Below are positions 7,226 through 17,467 of a DNA stretch of 32,481 nt, one piece after another. The position numbers were made by a program, and so were the translations under genes. The stretch spans positions 1 to 32,481 of the forward strand of contig JBDSHG010000182.1 of the NCBI GenBank assembly GCA_039918615.1, written 5' to 3'. The notes beneath the pieces are model-generated. The model searched no databases. It was given only the letters and a program-made list of their open reading frames with translations, and had not been told where the DNA came from. Within the stretch, counting starts at the first letter, position 1. Each line of letters starts with the position of its first letter. Source of the DNA: FEN-1250 sp039918615. Lineage in GTDB: Bacteria > Gemmatimonadota > Gemmatimonadetes > Gemmatimonadales > Gemmatimonadaceae.

Positions 7226-8472
7226 ATCGCCTCGAGCTGTCGATCGCCTGGCGCTATCTCCGCAGCCGCGGAAGCGCGCGGCTGTTCTCCTTCATCAGCG
7301 TCATCGCCATCGGCGGTGTGCTCGTGGGCGTCGGTGCGCTCATCATCACCAATGGCGTGATGACCGGGATGCAGACGGATCTCCGCGAGAAGATTCTCGT
7401 CGGCAGCCCGGATCTTCGCGTGCTCACTTTCGGCGAGGATCTCAAGATCACCGACTGGCAGCCGACGCTCGTGCGCGTGCGGCGCAATCCGCGCGTCGTC
7501 GCCGCCGCGCCATTCGTGCTCACACAGGGGCTCGCGACCGCTGGGCACGACTACTCCGAAGGCGTCTTCGTCGAGGGAATTCCCGCCGCCGGCCCCGGCG
7601 TCGCCGATGTCACGTCGATTCGCACGCATGCCTCCACGGGCGATTTTCGCTTCTCCACCGAGGACGGCCGGCTTCGCGGCGCAGTGGTCGGCAAGCGACT
7701 CGCCGAGCGGTTGAATGTGTTTCCGGGGAGCAAGCTTACGATGATCTCGCCCGCAGGCGCGAAGTTCAACGCGTCGGTGGGCAGCATCGTGCCGCGCATC
7801 TTTCAGTTCGAGGTGACGGGCGTGTTCGAGACGGGCATGTACGAATACGACAACTCGTACGTGTACATCGATCTCGATCGCGCGAAGGAGTTCGCGGGGC
7901 TCGGCGACGCGGTGACGGGGATCGAGGCGCGCACGACGAATCGATGGGAAGCGGGCGACGTCGCGAAGCAGCTCGCCGACACGCTCGGCTATCCATATCG
8001 CGTCACCGACTGGCAGGAGGCGAACTCGCAGCTCTTCCAGGCGCTCAAGCTCGAGAAACTCGCGATGCGCATCATCCTCCTTCTCATCGTGCTCGTCGCC
8101 GCGTTCAACATCGTCAGCACGCTCACGATGGTGGTGAAGGACAAGACGCGCGAGATCGGGATCCTCAAGGCGATGGGGCTCCCGGCGAAATCGGTACGGC
8201 GAATATTTCTCGCGCAGGGGCTCGTTATCGGCGTCGTCGGCACGGCGATCGGCGTCGTGATCGGCGTGACGGCGGGAATCGTCATCAATCGAGGGAAGCT
8301 CATCCCCCTCGATCCGACCGTTTACTTCATCGACCATCTCCCCGTCACGATCGAGTTCGGCGACGTGATCTGGATCGCGGGCGCGAGCGTCGTCATCGCC
8401 GCGCTCGCGACACTCTATCCCGCGATTCAGGCGGCGCGCCTCTTTCCCGTCGAGGCGATTCGACACGAATGA
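7222..8472 (+). CDS. Lipoprotein-releasing ABC transporter permease (LolC/LolE/LolF type)
   Basis: The 416-aa inner-membrane protein has the LolCE/FtsX layout. There is one N-terminal transmembrane helix (about 20-45), a large MacB-like periplasmic domain (about 50-265), and three C-terminal helices (about 280-305, 330-355, 380-403) ending at AIRHE. Lol permeases extract mature lipoproteins from the inner membrane and pass them to LolA. Only one permease gene is next to lolD, so the transporter is probably a homodimer of the LolF sort rather than a LolC/LolE pair. It is coupled to lysS upstream and lolD downstream by ATGA overlaps. No LolA or LolB gene is in the window. Confidence 0.9.
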   Translation: MNRLELSIAWRYLRSRGSARLFSFISVIAIGGVLVGVGALIITNGVMTGMQTDLREKILVGSPDLRVLTFGEDLKITDWQPTLVRVRRNPRVVAAAPFVLTQGLATAGHDYSEGVFVEGIPAAGPGVADVTSIRTHASTGDFRFSTEDGRLRGAVVGKRLAERLNVFPGSKLTMISPAGAKFNASVGSIVPRIFQFEVTGVFETGMYEYDNSYVYIDLDRAKEFAGLGDAVTGIEARTTNRWEAGDVAKQLADTLGYPYRVTDWQEANSQLFQALKLEKLAMRIILLLIVLVAAFNIVSTLTMVVKDKTREIGILKAMGLPAKSVRRIFLAQGLVIGVVGTAIGVVIGVTAGIVINRGKLIPLDPTVYFIDHLPVTIEFGDVIWIAGASVVIAALATLYPAIQAARLFPVEAIRHE

Positions 8473-9167
8473 ACGTTATCGAGGCGCGGAACCTGTCGAA
8501 GTTTTACATCGGTGGCGACGGTGGGCGAGTGGATGTGCTGAACGCGGTGAGTCTCGACGTCCGTCGCGGCGAGATGATCGCCATCGTCGGCGCGAGCGGC
8601 GCAGGGAAGAGCACGCTCCTCCACATCCTCGGCGCGCTCGATCGTCCGTCGGAGGGAGTCGTCACCCTCGATGGCGAAGCACTCAGCGAGCTCGGCGATG
8701 GCGAGCTGTCGATGCTCAGGAACAGGAAAGTCGGCTTCGTCTTTCAGTTTCATCACCTCTTGCGCGAGTTCTCCGCGCTGGAGAATGTGATGATGCCGCT
8801 GCGCATCTCTGGTTGGGATACGCAGAAGGCGAAAGTGAGGGCGACCGAGATGCTGGCGCGCGTCGGGCTGAGCGCACGGAGCACGCATCGTCCCTCGGAG
8901 ATGTCCGGAGGCGAGCAGCAGCGCACCGCTGTCGCCCGAGCGCTCGCGGTCGATCCGGTGGTGGTCCTCGCGGACGAGCCATCCGGGAATCTCGATCACG
9001 CGAACGCCGAACGGCTCCACGAGCAGTTTACCCAGCTCGTGCGAGACCTGAACATCGCCATGGTCGTCGTTACTCATAACAAGGCGCTTGCTGCGCGCGC
9101 CGACCGCGCGCTGCTGCTGGAGGATGGCCGGTTGCAGGAAACGGATGTGCGGGAGGTGTTGCCCTGA
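8469..9167 (+). CDS. lolD: Lipoprotein-releasing ABC transporter ATPase LolD
   Basis: This 232-aa ATPase powers the adjacent permease. It has Walker A GASGAGKST, a Q-loop region at FVFQFHHLL, the ABC signature MSGGEQQR, Walker B VVLADEPSGNLD and an H-loop VVVTHNK. FQFHHLLREFSALENVMMP is typical of the LolD/MacB subfamily. The start is ATG 8469, overlapping the permease stop by 4 nt. The frame remains open upstream inside the permease gene but that part is a shadow. The stop overlaps mcsA by one base (TGATG), tying lipoprotein transport to the protein-arginine phosphorylation genes in one message. Confidence 0.96.
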   Translation: MNVIEARNLSKFYIGGDGGRVDVLNAVSLDVRRGEMIAIVGASGAGKSTLLHILGALDRPSEGVVTLDGEALSELGDGELSMLRNRKVGFVFQFHHLLREFSALENVMMPLRISGWDTQKAKVRATEMLARVGLSARSTHRPSEMSGGEQQRTAVARALAVDPVVVLADEPSGNLDHANAERLHEQFTQLVRDLNIAMVVVTHNKALAARADRALLLEDGRLQETDVREVLP

Positions 9168-9655
9168 TGCTGTGCGATAGTTGCAAGGAGCGCGATGCGG
9201 TGGTGCAGGTTACGCAGGTCACCGATCCGCCGGTGCGTCAGCTCAACCTGTGTGAGAAGTGCGCCGCGGAGCGCGGCATCGAGACGCACGTCACCATGCC
9301 GAAGCAGCCGTTGGCGGACTTCATCCAGGCCGTGCAGCAGAAGCAGCTGCTTGCCGGGAGCGAGAGCTGGCGCTGCACCTTCTGCAACTCCACGCTGCGC
9401 GACTTCCGCAACACCAGCCGCCTCGGCTGCGCCTACTGCTATGGCGCCTTCGAGGCGAAGATCCGCGACCTTCTGCGCGGCGTGCATGGCACGTCGAAGC
9501 ATCAGGGCAAGCGCTATCGTCCGCCGGCCGAGGGTGGGGTGGAGGAGGGCGCGTCGGTGGCGACGGAGCTTCGAACGCGGCTCCGGCGCGCGGTGGAGCA
9601 GGAGCACTTCGAGGAAGCGGCGAAGCTGCGCGACCAGCTGAAGGTGATGGAATGA
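9167..9655 (+). CDS. mcsA: McsA-like zinc-finger activator of protein arginine kinase
   Basis: McsA activates the arginine kinase McsB in Bacillus and relatives. This 162-aa protein has the family layout: CDSCKERDA and LCEKCAAERG at the N-terminus, CTFCNSTL and CAYCYGAF in the middle (four CxxC pairs), then FEAKIRDLLRGVHG. The C-terminal UVR motif is EHFEEAAKLRDQLKVME, a helical hairpin also found in UvrB, UvrC and ClpC. The ATG overlaps the lolD stop by one base, and the stop overlaps the mcsB start (ATGA). Immediate neighbours mcsB and clpC support the assignment. A CtsR repressor gene, which precedes mcsA in Firmicutes, is absent. Confidence 0.92.
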   Translation: MLCDSCKERDAVVQVTQVTDPPVRQLNLCEKCAAERGIETHVTMPKQPLADFIQAVQQKQLLAGSESWRCTFCNSTLRDFRNTSRLGCAYCYGAFEAKIRDLLRGVHGTSKHQGKRYRPPAEGGVEEGASVATELRTRLRRAVEQEHFEEAAKLRDQLKVME

Positions 9656-10731
9656 CGCTCGACCTCTCGCTGCTGCCGGATGGCGGGGTCAACTGGCTCG
9701 ACGCGTCTGGCGATCATGCCGGGATCGTGCTCTCCACCCGGATACGGCTTGCCCGCAACCTGGAGGGCTTTGCCTTCCCCGGGCGGGCGCGAGACGGGGA
9801 GCGGCTGCGCATCCTGGCGCGGGTGCGGGAGGCGGTGGAAAGCTCGCCGCACCTGCGTGCGAATCTGCTGGTGCGCGTGGATGAGCTCGGCTCGGACGAT
9901 CGGCTGCTGCTTCATGAGCGGCATTTGATCAGCAAGGAGTTGGCGGGGCTGGACGTCCAGCACCCGGTTCGGAGCGGCGCCGCCGTGTTTCTTGGCGACG
10001 GAGTAGGCGTCATGGTAAATGAAGAGGATCACCTCCGTCTCCAGACGCTGCGCTCCGGTTTCAACCTCGCGGATGCCTTCGCGGACATGCAGCGGATCGA
10101 CGAGGAGCTTGGCGAGCGCGTCCCCTTCGCGTTTCACGACGAATTCGGATATCTGACCTCGTGCCCGACGAACACGGGCACCGGTTTGCGGGCGAGCGCG
10201 TTGATCCATTTGCCGGGGCTCGTGTTGACGAAGGAGATCAACAAGACGCTCGCCGGCCTGCAGCAGATCGGCTTCACCTATCGCGGGCTGTATGGTGAAG
10301 GGAGTGAGGTGGTCGGCAACTTCTTCCAGATATCGAACCAAACGACACTGGGTCGAACGGAGGAGGAGATCGTCGACAAACTGTTGCAGGTGCTGACGAC
10401 GGTGATCGCGCGCGAGGAGGAGGCGAGGCGAGTATTGCTTCGCGATGCTGGTTATATTATTGAAGACAAGCTCTGGCGAGCATACGGGACACTCCGCTAC
10501 GCGCGCAGCCTTACGTTCGACGAGGCGATGAATTTTCTCAGCGGCGTACGGCTGGCCGTTGGTCTGAAACTGATCACCGGCCTGAGTGTATATACCCTCA
10601 ACAAGCTCCTGATCTTTTCGCAAGCTGCGCACCTGTCCCACGCGGAAGGCCGGCTGCTCTCGGAGAGCGAAGCCAATCTTGCGCGCGCACGCTACGTGCG
10701 GCAGGCACTTGCAGCGGAAGTAGGCATGTAG
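9652..10731 (+). CDS. mcsB: Protein arginine kinase McsB
   Basis: McsB phosphorylates arginines in proteins, marking them for ClpC-ClpP. The 359-aa product has a phosphagen-kinase fold: STRIRLARNL (28-37), NEEDHLRLQ (123-131), the catalytic Cys171 in TSCPTNTGTGLRAS, GEGSE (215-219) and QISNQTTLG (226-234). All catalytic-site motifs appear intact. The C-terminal RDxxRA motif known from Bacillus McsB as the phosphoarginine-binding allosteric site is ANLARA here (341-346), so its first two residues are changed. The start ATG overlaps the mcsA stop; the longer open frame upstream is a shadow. clpC follows after 42 nt. Confidence 0.95.
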   Translation: MTLDLSLLPDGGVNWLDASGDHAGIVLSTRIRLARNLEGFAFPGRARDGERLRILARVREAVESSPHLRANLLVRVDELGSDDRLLLHERHLISKELAGLDVQHPVRSGAAVFLGDGVGVMVNEEDHLRLQTLRSGFNLADAFADMQRIDEELGERVPFAFHDEFGYLTSCPTNTGTGLRASALIHLPGLVLTKEINKTLAGLQQIGFTYRGLYGEGSEVVGNFFQISNQTTLGRTEEEIVDKLLQVLTTVIAREEEARRVLLRDAGYIIEDKLWRAYGTLRYARSLTFDEAMNFLSGVRLAVGLKLITGLSVYTLNKLLIFSQAAHLSHAEGRLLSESEANLARARYVRQALAAEVGM

Positions 10732-10773
10732 GGGTGCGCCTCCGGGGCGACGCTCCGTAGCATCAGAGGGATT

Positions 10774-13257
<2,484 letters not shown>

Positions 13258-13281
13258 TCGGGCGATCGCACGTAGCACTAC

Positions 13282-13319
13282 CGGCCGAATGGCTCGCCTT
13301 ATGGGTCATTCGGCCGTTT
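13282..13319 (+). terminator. Terminator after clpC
   Basis: A 10-bp perfect stem (13282-13291 with 13307-13316), extendable by wobble pairs, encloses a 15-nt loop and is followed by TTT. It lies 24 nt after the clpC stop and separates clpC from bamA. The T tract is short, so the efficiency is uncertain. Confidence 0.65.
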
Positions 13320-13325
13320 CATGTG

Positions 13326-13331
13326 TACATT
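13326..13331 (+). promoter_or_regulatory. Candidate -10 box before bamA (leaderless arrangement)
   Basis: TACATT lies 7 nt before the preferred bamA ATG (13339), directly after the clpC terminator. No Shine-Dalgarno and no clear -35 box are present. If functional it would start the outer-membrane/lipid A block with a leaderless or nearly leaderless message. Confidence 0.35.
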
Positions 13332-13338
13332 ACCCGGA

Positions 13339-15738
13339 ATGTCCCGACTTTTTTTCCTTCCACTCGCGGTCTCGCTCGCGAGCATGACGGCGCACGCACA
13401 GAGCACACCCTCTGGTTGCGTGCTCCCCGATTCGGTAGCGGTACGTGGCAACAAGCGCGTGACGACCGAAAAGATCCGCGCTGACGCCGGCCTCACCGCC
13501 GGCGACTCGCTGAACTATCGCGTGCTCCAGCGAACCCTTCGCAACCTCTTCGCGACGGGCGCCTTCGGCGATGTGCAGGCCGGCTGCGAAGTCACCGGCA
13601 GCCACGCGATCCTGACCCTCACCGTCGTCGAGCGGCCACTGCTCAAGGGCTTTACGATCAAGGGCGCGAACGTGATCTCGGAGGGCACGCTCCGCGGCAA
13701 GGTCGAGATGCCGACGAACCGTGCGCTCGATCCCTCGGCGGTGCGCAACACCGTCCAGAAGTTCGACTCGATGTATCAGGCGAAGGGCTACTACCTCGCG
13801 AAGATCACTCCCGTTACCGACACCGCCGGCGGCGACGCACACCTGACCTTCAACATCGATGAGGGGCGCCACCTCGCGATCTCCGGCGTCGACATCCAGG
13901 GGAACAAGGAGCTCAAGGACAAGCAGGTCGTCGCCGCCATGAAGATCAAGCCGGAGGCCTTCTGGTTCTGGCGAAAGGGCGCCTTCGACGACGAGAAATT
14001 CCAGGGCGACCTGAGCGAGCGCATCCCCAAGCTGTACGAGCAGCACGGACTCATCGACGCGCAGGTCGTCAAGGACTCGCTCGTCGTCGATCACAGCAAC
14101 GGGAAGGCGCTGCTGCGGGTGACGATGGATGAGGGCGTGCGCTATCGCGTCGGTACGATGGAGATCGTCGGCAACCATCACTTCACGACCGACGAGTTGA
14201 TGCGCTACTACCCGTTCCAGGCGCACGAGCAGACGATTACGCAGCGCCTCCGCGGAATGCTCGGCCATAAGGATGGCGATGTCGGCTCGTTCGATCAGAG
14301 TGCGTGGGAAGCGGCGACCACCGCGATCCGCAACGCGTACAGCAACGAAGGCTACATCTACGCGCAGATCCGCCCGGTGATGGACCGCTCGACGCGCGAC
14401 TCGATACCCGTCGTGAATCTCCGCTGGGAGATCGACGAGAAGACGCCGGCGACGATCAACCGCATCGAGATTTTCGGCAACGACTACACGAACGAAGCCT
14501 GCATTCGTGAGCAGCTCGTGATCCTTCCGGGCGATGTGTTCAATCAGGATCGCCTCATTCGCAGCTATCAGAACATCCAGAATCTGAACTTCTTCGAGTC
14601 GCCGCTGCCGCCACCGGACACGAAGCCCGCGAACGACAAGGGCGACGTCGACATCATCTTCCGGATGAAGGAGAAGCGCACCGGCAGCATCAACTTCGGC
14701 GCCTCGGTCGGGCAGGGGACGGGAGTCGGCGGCTTCATCGGGCTTACGCAGCCGAATTTGTTCGGCGCCTGCAAGAGCGCCTCGCTGCAGTGGCAGTTCG
14801 GACAGTTCATCAACGACTTCCAGCTCAGCTACACGGATCCGTCGGTGAAGCAGACGCGGATCTCGGCGACGGTCACCGCCTACCACACCCAGTCGCGTTA
14901 CACGATCGCCGATCTCGGGCAGAGCACGAGCTCGGGCGCGTCGCTGCAGTTCGGCTTTCCGGTGCGCGGCTCCCCGTTTACCCGCTTCTTCGTCTCTTAC
15001 GGCGGTGAAGCGGTCAAGTTCAGCGGCGGCCTCGCCTCGCGCGACACGTCCATCAACCAGTCGTATAACTTTCGTTCGACGCTCGGCTTCACGCTGACGC
15101 ACGACAATCGAATCGATCTGCCGTTCGCTTCTGCCGGCTCCGAACGCACCATCACCGCACAGTTGAACGGTGGGCTGCTCGGCGGCACGGCAAGCTTCCA
15201 GCGCTACACCACCGAGCTGCGCAACTACACGACGCTGGGCACCATCGGCGGCAGTGCTCCAGGATCGCAGCCGATGAAGCTCGTGCTCGGACTCACCGCA
15301 CGCGCCGGCGCGGTATTCGGAAACGACGGGCCGTTCTTTTTCTCGCAGAGCTTCGCGCTCGGTGGCACGCAGTACGGCGAATCGCTCCGCGGCTACGAGG
15401 AGTTCTCGATCACGCCGCAAGGCTACGTCAATCAGACGAACAGCAATGCGACGCGCACCTCGTTCGGGAACGCGTTCTTCACGTCGACGGTCGAGCTGGG
15501 ACTTCGCTTCAACCAGATGCTGTACACGGATGTGTTCTACGACGCGGGCAATGTATGGAACAAGCCCAGCGAGTTCGACCCGACGCGGCTCTTCCGCGGC
15601 GTCGGTTTTGGTGTGGCGATCGTGACACCACTCGGTCCGCTGGGGCTCGACTACGCCTACGGACTCGATCGTGTCGATCAGTTTGGCAACAAGAAGCCCA
15701 AGTGGCAGTTACACTTCAAGCTCGGGCAACTCTTCTAA
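13339..15738 (+). CDS. bamA: Outer membrane beta-barrel assembly protein BamA
   Basis: BamA inserts beta-barrel proteins into the outer membrane. The ~799-aa precursor starts with a signal peptide (MSRLFFLPLAVSLAS...AHA-Q). About five POTRA domains follow (about residues 25-415), then a 16-strand type barrel. SLRGYEEF matches the conserved VRGF/Y loop-6 motif, and the protein ends in Phe (LGQLF), as expected for a Bam-inserted barrel. An in-frame ATG at 13321 would add six residues before the signal peptide; the ATG at 13339 is preferred because it begins the signal sequence and 13321 abuts the upstream terminator. skp follows 11 nt after the stop. It is the first gene of the envelope block. 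Confidence 0.95.
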   Translation: MSRLFFLPLAVSLASMTAHAQSTPSGCVLPDSVAVRGNKRVTTEKIRADAGLTAGDSLNYRVLQRTLRNLFATGAFGDVQAGCEVTGSHAILTLTVVERPLLKGFTIKGANVISEGTLRGKVEMPTNRALDPSAVRNTVQKFDSMYQAKGYYLAKITPVTDTAGGDAHLTFNIDEGRHLAISGVDIQGNKELKDKQVVAAMKIKPEAFWFWRKGAFDDEKFQGDLSERIPKLYEQHGLIDAQVVKDSLVVDHSNGKALLRVTMDEGVRYRVGTMEIVGNHHFTTDELMRYYPFQAHEQTITQRLRGMLGHKDGDVGSFDQSAWEAATTAIRNAYSNEGYIYAQIRPVMDRSTRDSIPVVNLRWEIDEKTPATINRIEIFGNDYTNEACIREQLVILPGDVFNQDRLIRSYQNIQNLNFFESPLPPPDTKPANDKGDVDIIFRMKEKRTGSINFGASVGQGTGVGGFIGLTQPNLFGACKSASLQWQFGQFINDFQLSYTDPSVKQTRISATVTAYHTQSRYTIADLGQSTSSGASLQFGFPVRGSPFTRFFVSYGGEAVKFSGGLASRDTSINQSYNFRSTLGFTLTHDNRIDLPFASAGSERTITAQLNGGLLGGTASFQRYTTELRNYTTLGTIGGSAPGSQPMKLVLGLTARAGAVFGNDGPFFFSQSFALGGTQYGESLRGYEEFSITPQGYVNQTNSNATRTSFGNAFFTSTVELGLRFNQMLYTDVFYDAGNVWNKPSEFDPTRLFRGVGFGVAIVTPLGPLGLDYAYGLDRVDQFGNKKPKWQLHFKLGQLF

Positions 15739-15749
15739 TCGGAGCTACC

Positions 15750-16406
15750 ATGCGTTCCTCTGTACGCGTCGCCACCGCTGTCGTGGCGCTCACTATTTCG
15801 ATGGCCGGTCTCCTCGCCGCGCAGGGCACAGCGCCGAAGATCGTGTACGTGAACTCGCAGAAGATCATCGCGCAGGCCCCCGGCCGCGCCGGGGCGGAAG
15901 CGCAGTTCCAGAAAGAGATGGATCAGTACAAGGCCCAGGTCCAGCACATGGGCGACACGCTCCAGTCGCAGATCGCCGACTATCAGAAGAACCAGGCGAC
16001 GATGTCGGCCACGGCGAAAACCGCGAAGGAAAAGGATCTCACCGCGAAGCGGCAGGCGTACCAGCAGCGCGTGCAGGAGCTCGAGCAGACGGCGCAGCAG
16101 CGCGAGGCAGAGCTTGTTCGTCCGATCATGGAGCAGATCAACCGGATCATCGAGCAGATTCGCAGCGAGAACGGCTACACGTTCATTCTCGATGCCGGCA
16201 GTCAGGCGGGGGTCGTCGTCGCTGCGGATTCGACGCTCGACGTCACGGATCAGGTGATCAAGAAGCTCGTCGCCGCTGGTCCGGTCGCCACGAAGGCCGC
16301 GCCGATGGCTGCGCCGTCCTCGACGACCACTCCTCGCTCGACCGGCGCTGCCCCAACCAAGCCAACCGGTGTGTCGCGTCCCAAGTCCACGCCTAACGAC
16401 CGTTGA
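15750..16406 (+). CDS. skp: OmpH/Skp family periplasmic chaperone
   Basis: The 218-aa precursor has a signal peptide (MRSSVRVATAVVALTISMAG...AAQG). The Skp core follows, starting KIVYVNSQKIIAQAPG, then a long Gln/Lys/Glu-rich coiled coil (about 50-125) and NGYTFILDAG...DVTDQVIKKL. Skp trimers hold unfolded outer-membrane proteins in the periplasm until BamA takes them. A Thr/Pro/Ser-rich tail of ~45 residues after the core is longer than in E. coli Skp and probably disordered. The order bamA-skp-lpxD is classical. GGAG lies 5 nt before the ATG. The stop overlaps the lpxD TTG start (TTGA). Confidence 0.93.
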   Translation: MRSSVRVATAVVALTISMAGLLAAQGTAPKIVYVNSQKIIAQAPGRAGAEAQFQKEMDQYKAQVQHMGDTLQSQIADYQKNQATMSATAKTAKEKDLTAKRQAYQQRVQELEQTAQQREAELVRPIMEQINRIIEQIRSENGYTFILDAGSQAGVVVAADSTLDVTDQVIKKLVAAGPVATKAAPMAAPSSTTTPRSTGAAPTKPTGVSRPKSTPNDR

Positions 16407-17467
16407 GCAAAACGGTTCGAGCCTCGGGCAGCCTCGGTGGCGTGAGCGATTCCGCTCTCACCGCCGAGGCTGTCGCGCATCTCGTCGCAGGTGAGCTGCG
16501 TGGAGATGCGGGTGTGCGCGTCGTGCGCGTTGCAGCGCTCGACCGCGCGGCGCCGGATGATCTGAGCTTCTTCGCCAATCCGCGATACGCCGAGGAGTTC
16601 GCGTCGTCGAAGGCGGGTGTCGTGCTCGTCTCAGCGGAGCTTGCCGATCATCCGGGGCCGCCATGCAGGATCGTCGTCGCCAAGCCGCAGGAGGCGATGC
16701 TCCTCGTGCTCCCCGCGCTCTATCCCGAGCCGCCTCGCGCGACGGGGATTCACCCCTCGGCGGTGATCAGCGCAGGAGTGAAGCTCGGAAAGGACGTCGC
16801 GATCGGCGCGCACAGCGTCATCGGCGACGGTGCGGTGCTTGGCGACCGCGTCGTGATCGGCCCGCTCTGCGATGTCGGAAGCGGGGTAATGATCGGCGAG
16901 GATTCGCATCTCGTCAGCGGGGTGACGCTCTATCCCGGCACGATCCTCGGCGCGCGCGTGCGACTGCACGCTGGCGTGCGCGCGGGTAGCGACGGCTTCG
17001 GCTACGTGCCGACGCGCGCCGGCGTGCAGAAGATCCCGCACGTCGGACGGTGCATTCTCGAGGACGATGTGGAGGTCGGTGCGAACTCGACCATCGATCG
17101 CGGCAGCATCGCGGATACGGTGATCGGCGCAGGAACGAAGCTCGACAATCTCGTGATGATCGCGCACAATGTTCGGCTGGGGCGCATGTGTCTGATCGCC
17201 GCGCAGTCGGGGATCGCGGGCTCGACGCGGCTCGGCGACGGCTGCATGATTGGCGGGCAGGTCGGCGTCACCGGGCATCTCGAGCTCGGCAACAACGTGA
17301 AGCTGGGAGCGGGATCGGGCGTCATGGATGACATTCCGGATGGCGAGATGTGGAGCGGCTCGCCGGCGCGGCCGCAGCGCGAGTGGCTCAAGGCCACGTC
17401 GGCGTTCTACAAGCTCGCCGACCGCCTTCGCGAGATCGAGCGCCAACTGAACGAGAAGAAATCGTGA
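16403..17467 (+). CDS. lpxD: UDP-3-O-acylglucosamine N-acyltransferase LpxD
   Basis: LpxD adds the second (N-linked) hydroxyacyl chain in lipid A synthesis, using acyl-ACP, in the cytoplasm. The 354-aa product has an N-terminal uridine-binding domain (about 15-105, with ANPRY), then a left-handed beta-helix of hexapeptide repeats including GADGFGY-like GSDGFGYVP. The catalytic His is in MIAHNVRLG, followed by MIGGQVGVTGH, and the C-terminus is a helical extension (LADRLREIERQL). The start TTG overlaps the skp stop. A GTG at 16442 is an alternative that would remove 13 residues. The 3' end overlaps lpxC (GTGA). Confidence 0.94.
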   Translation: MSKTVRASGSLGGVSDSALTAEAVAHLVAGELRGDAGVRVVRVAALDRAAPDDLSFFANPRYAEEFASSKAGVVLVSAELADHPGPPCRIVVAKPQEAMLLVLPALYPEPPRATGIHPSAVISAGVKLGKDVAIGAHSVIGDGAVLGDRVVIGPLCDVGSGVMIGEDSHLVSGVTLYPGTILGARVRLHAGVRAGSDGFGYVPTRAGVQKIPHVGRCILEDDVEVGANSTIDRGSIADTVIGAGTKLDNLVMIAHNVRLGRMCLIAAQSGIAGSTRLGDGCMIGGQVGVTGHLELGNNVKLGAGSGVMDDIPDGEMWSGSPARPQREWLKATSAFYKLADRLREIERQLNEKKS

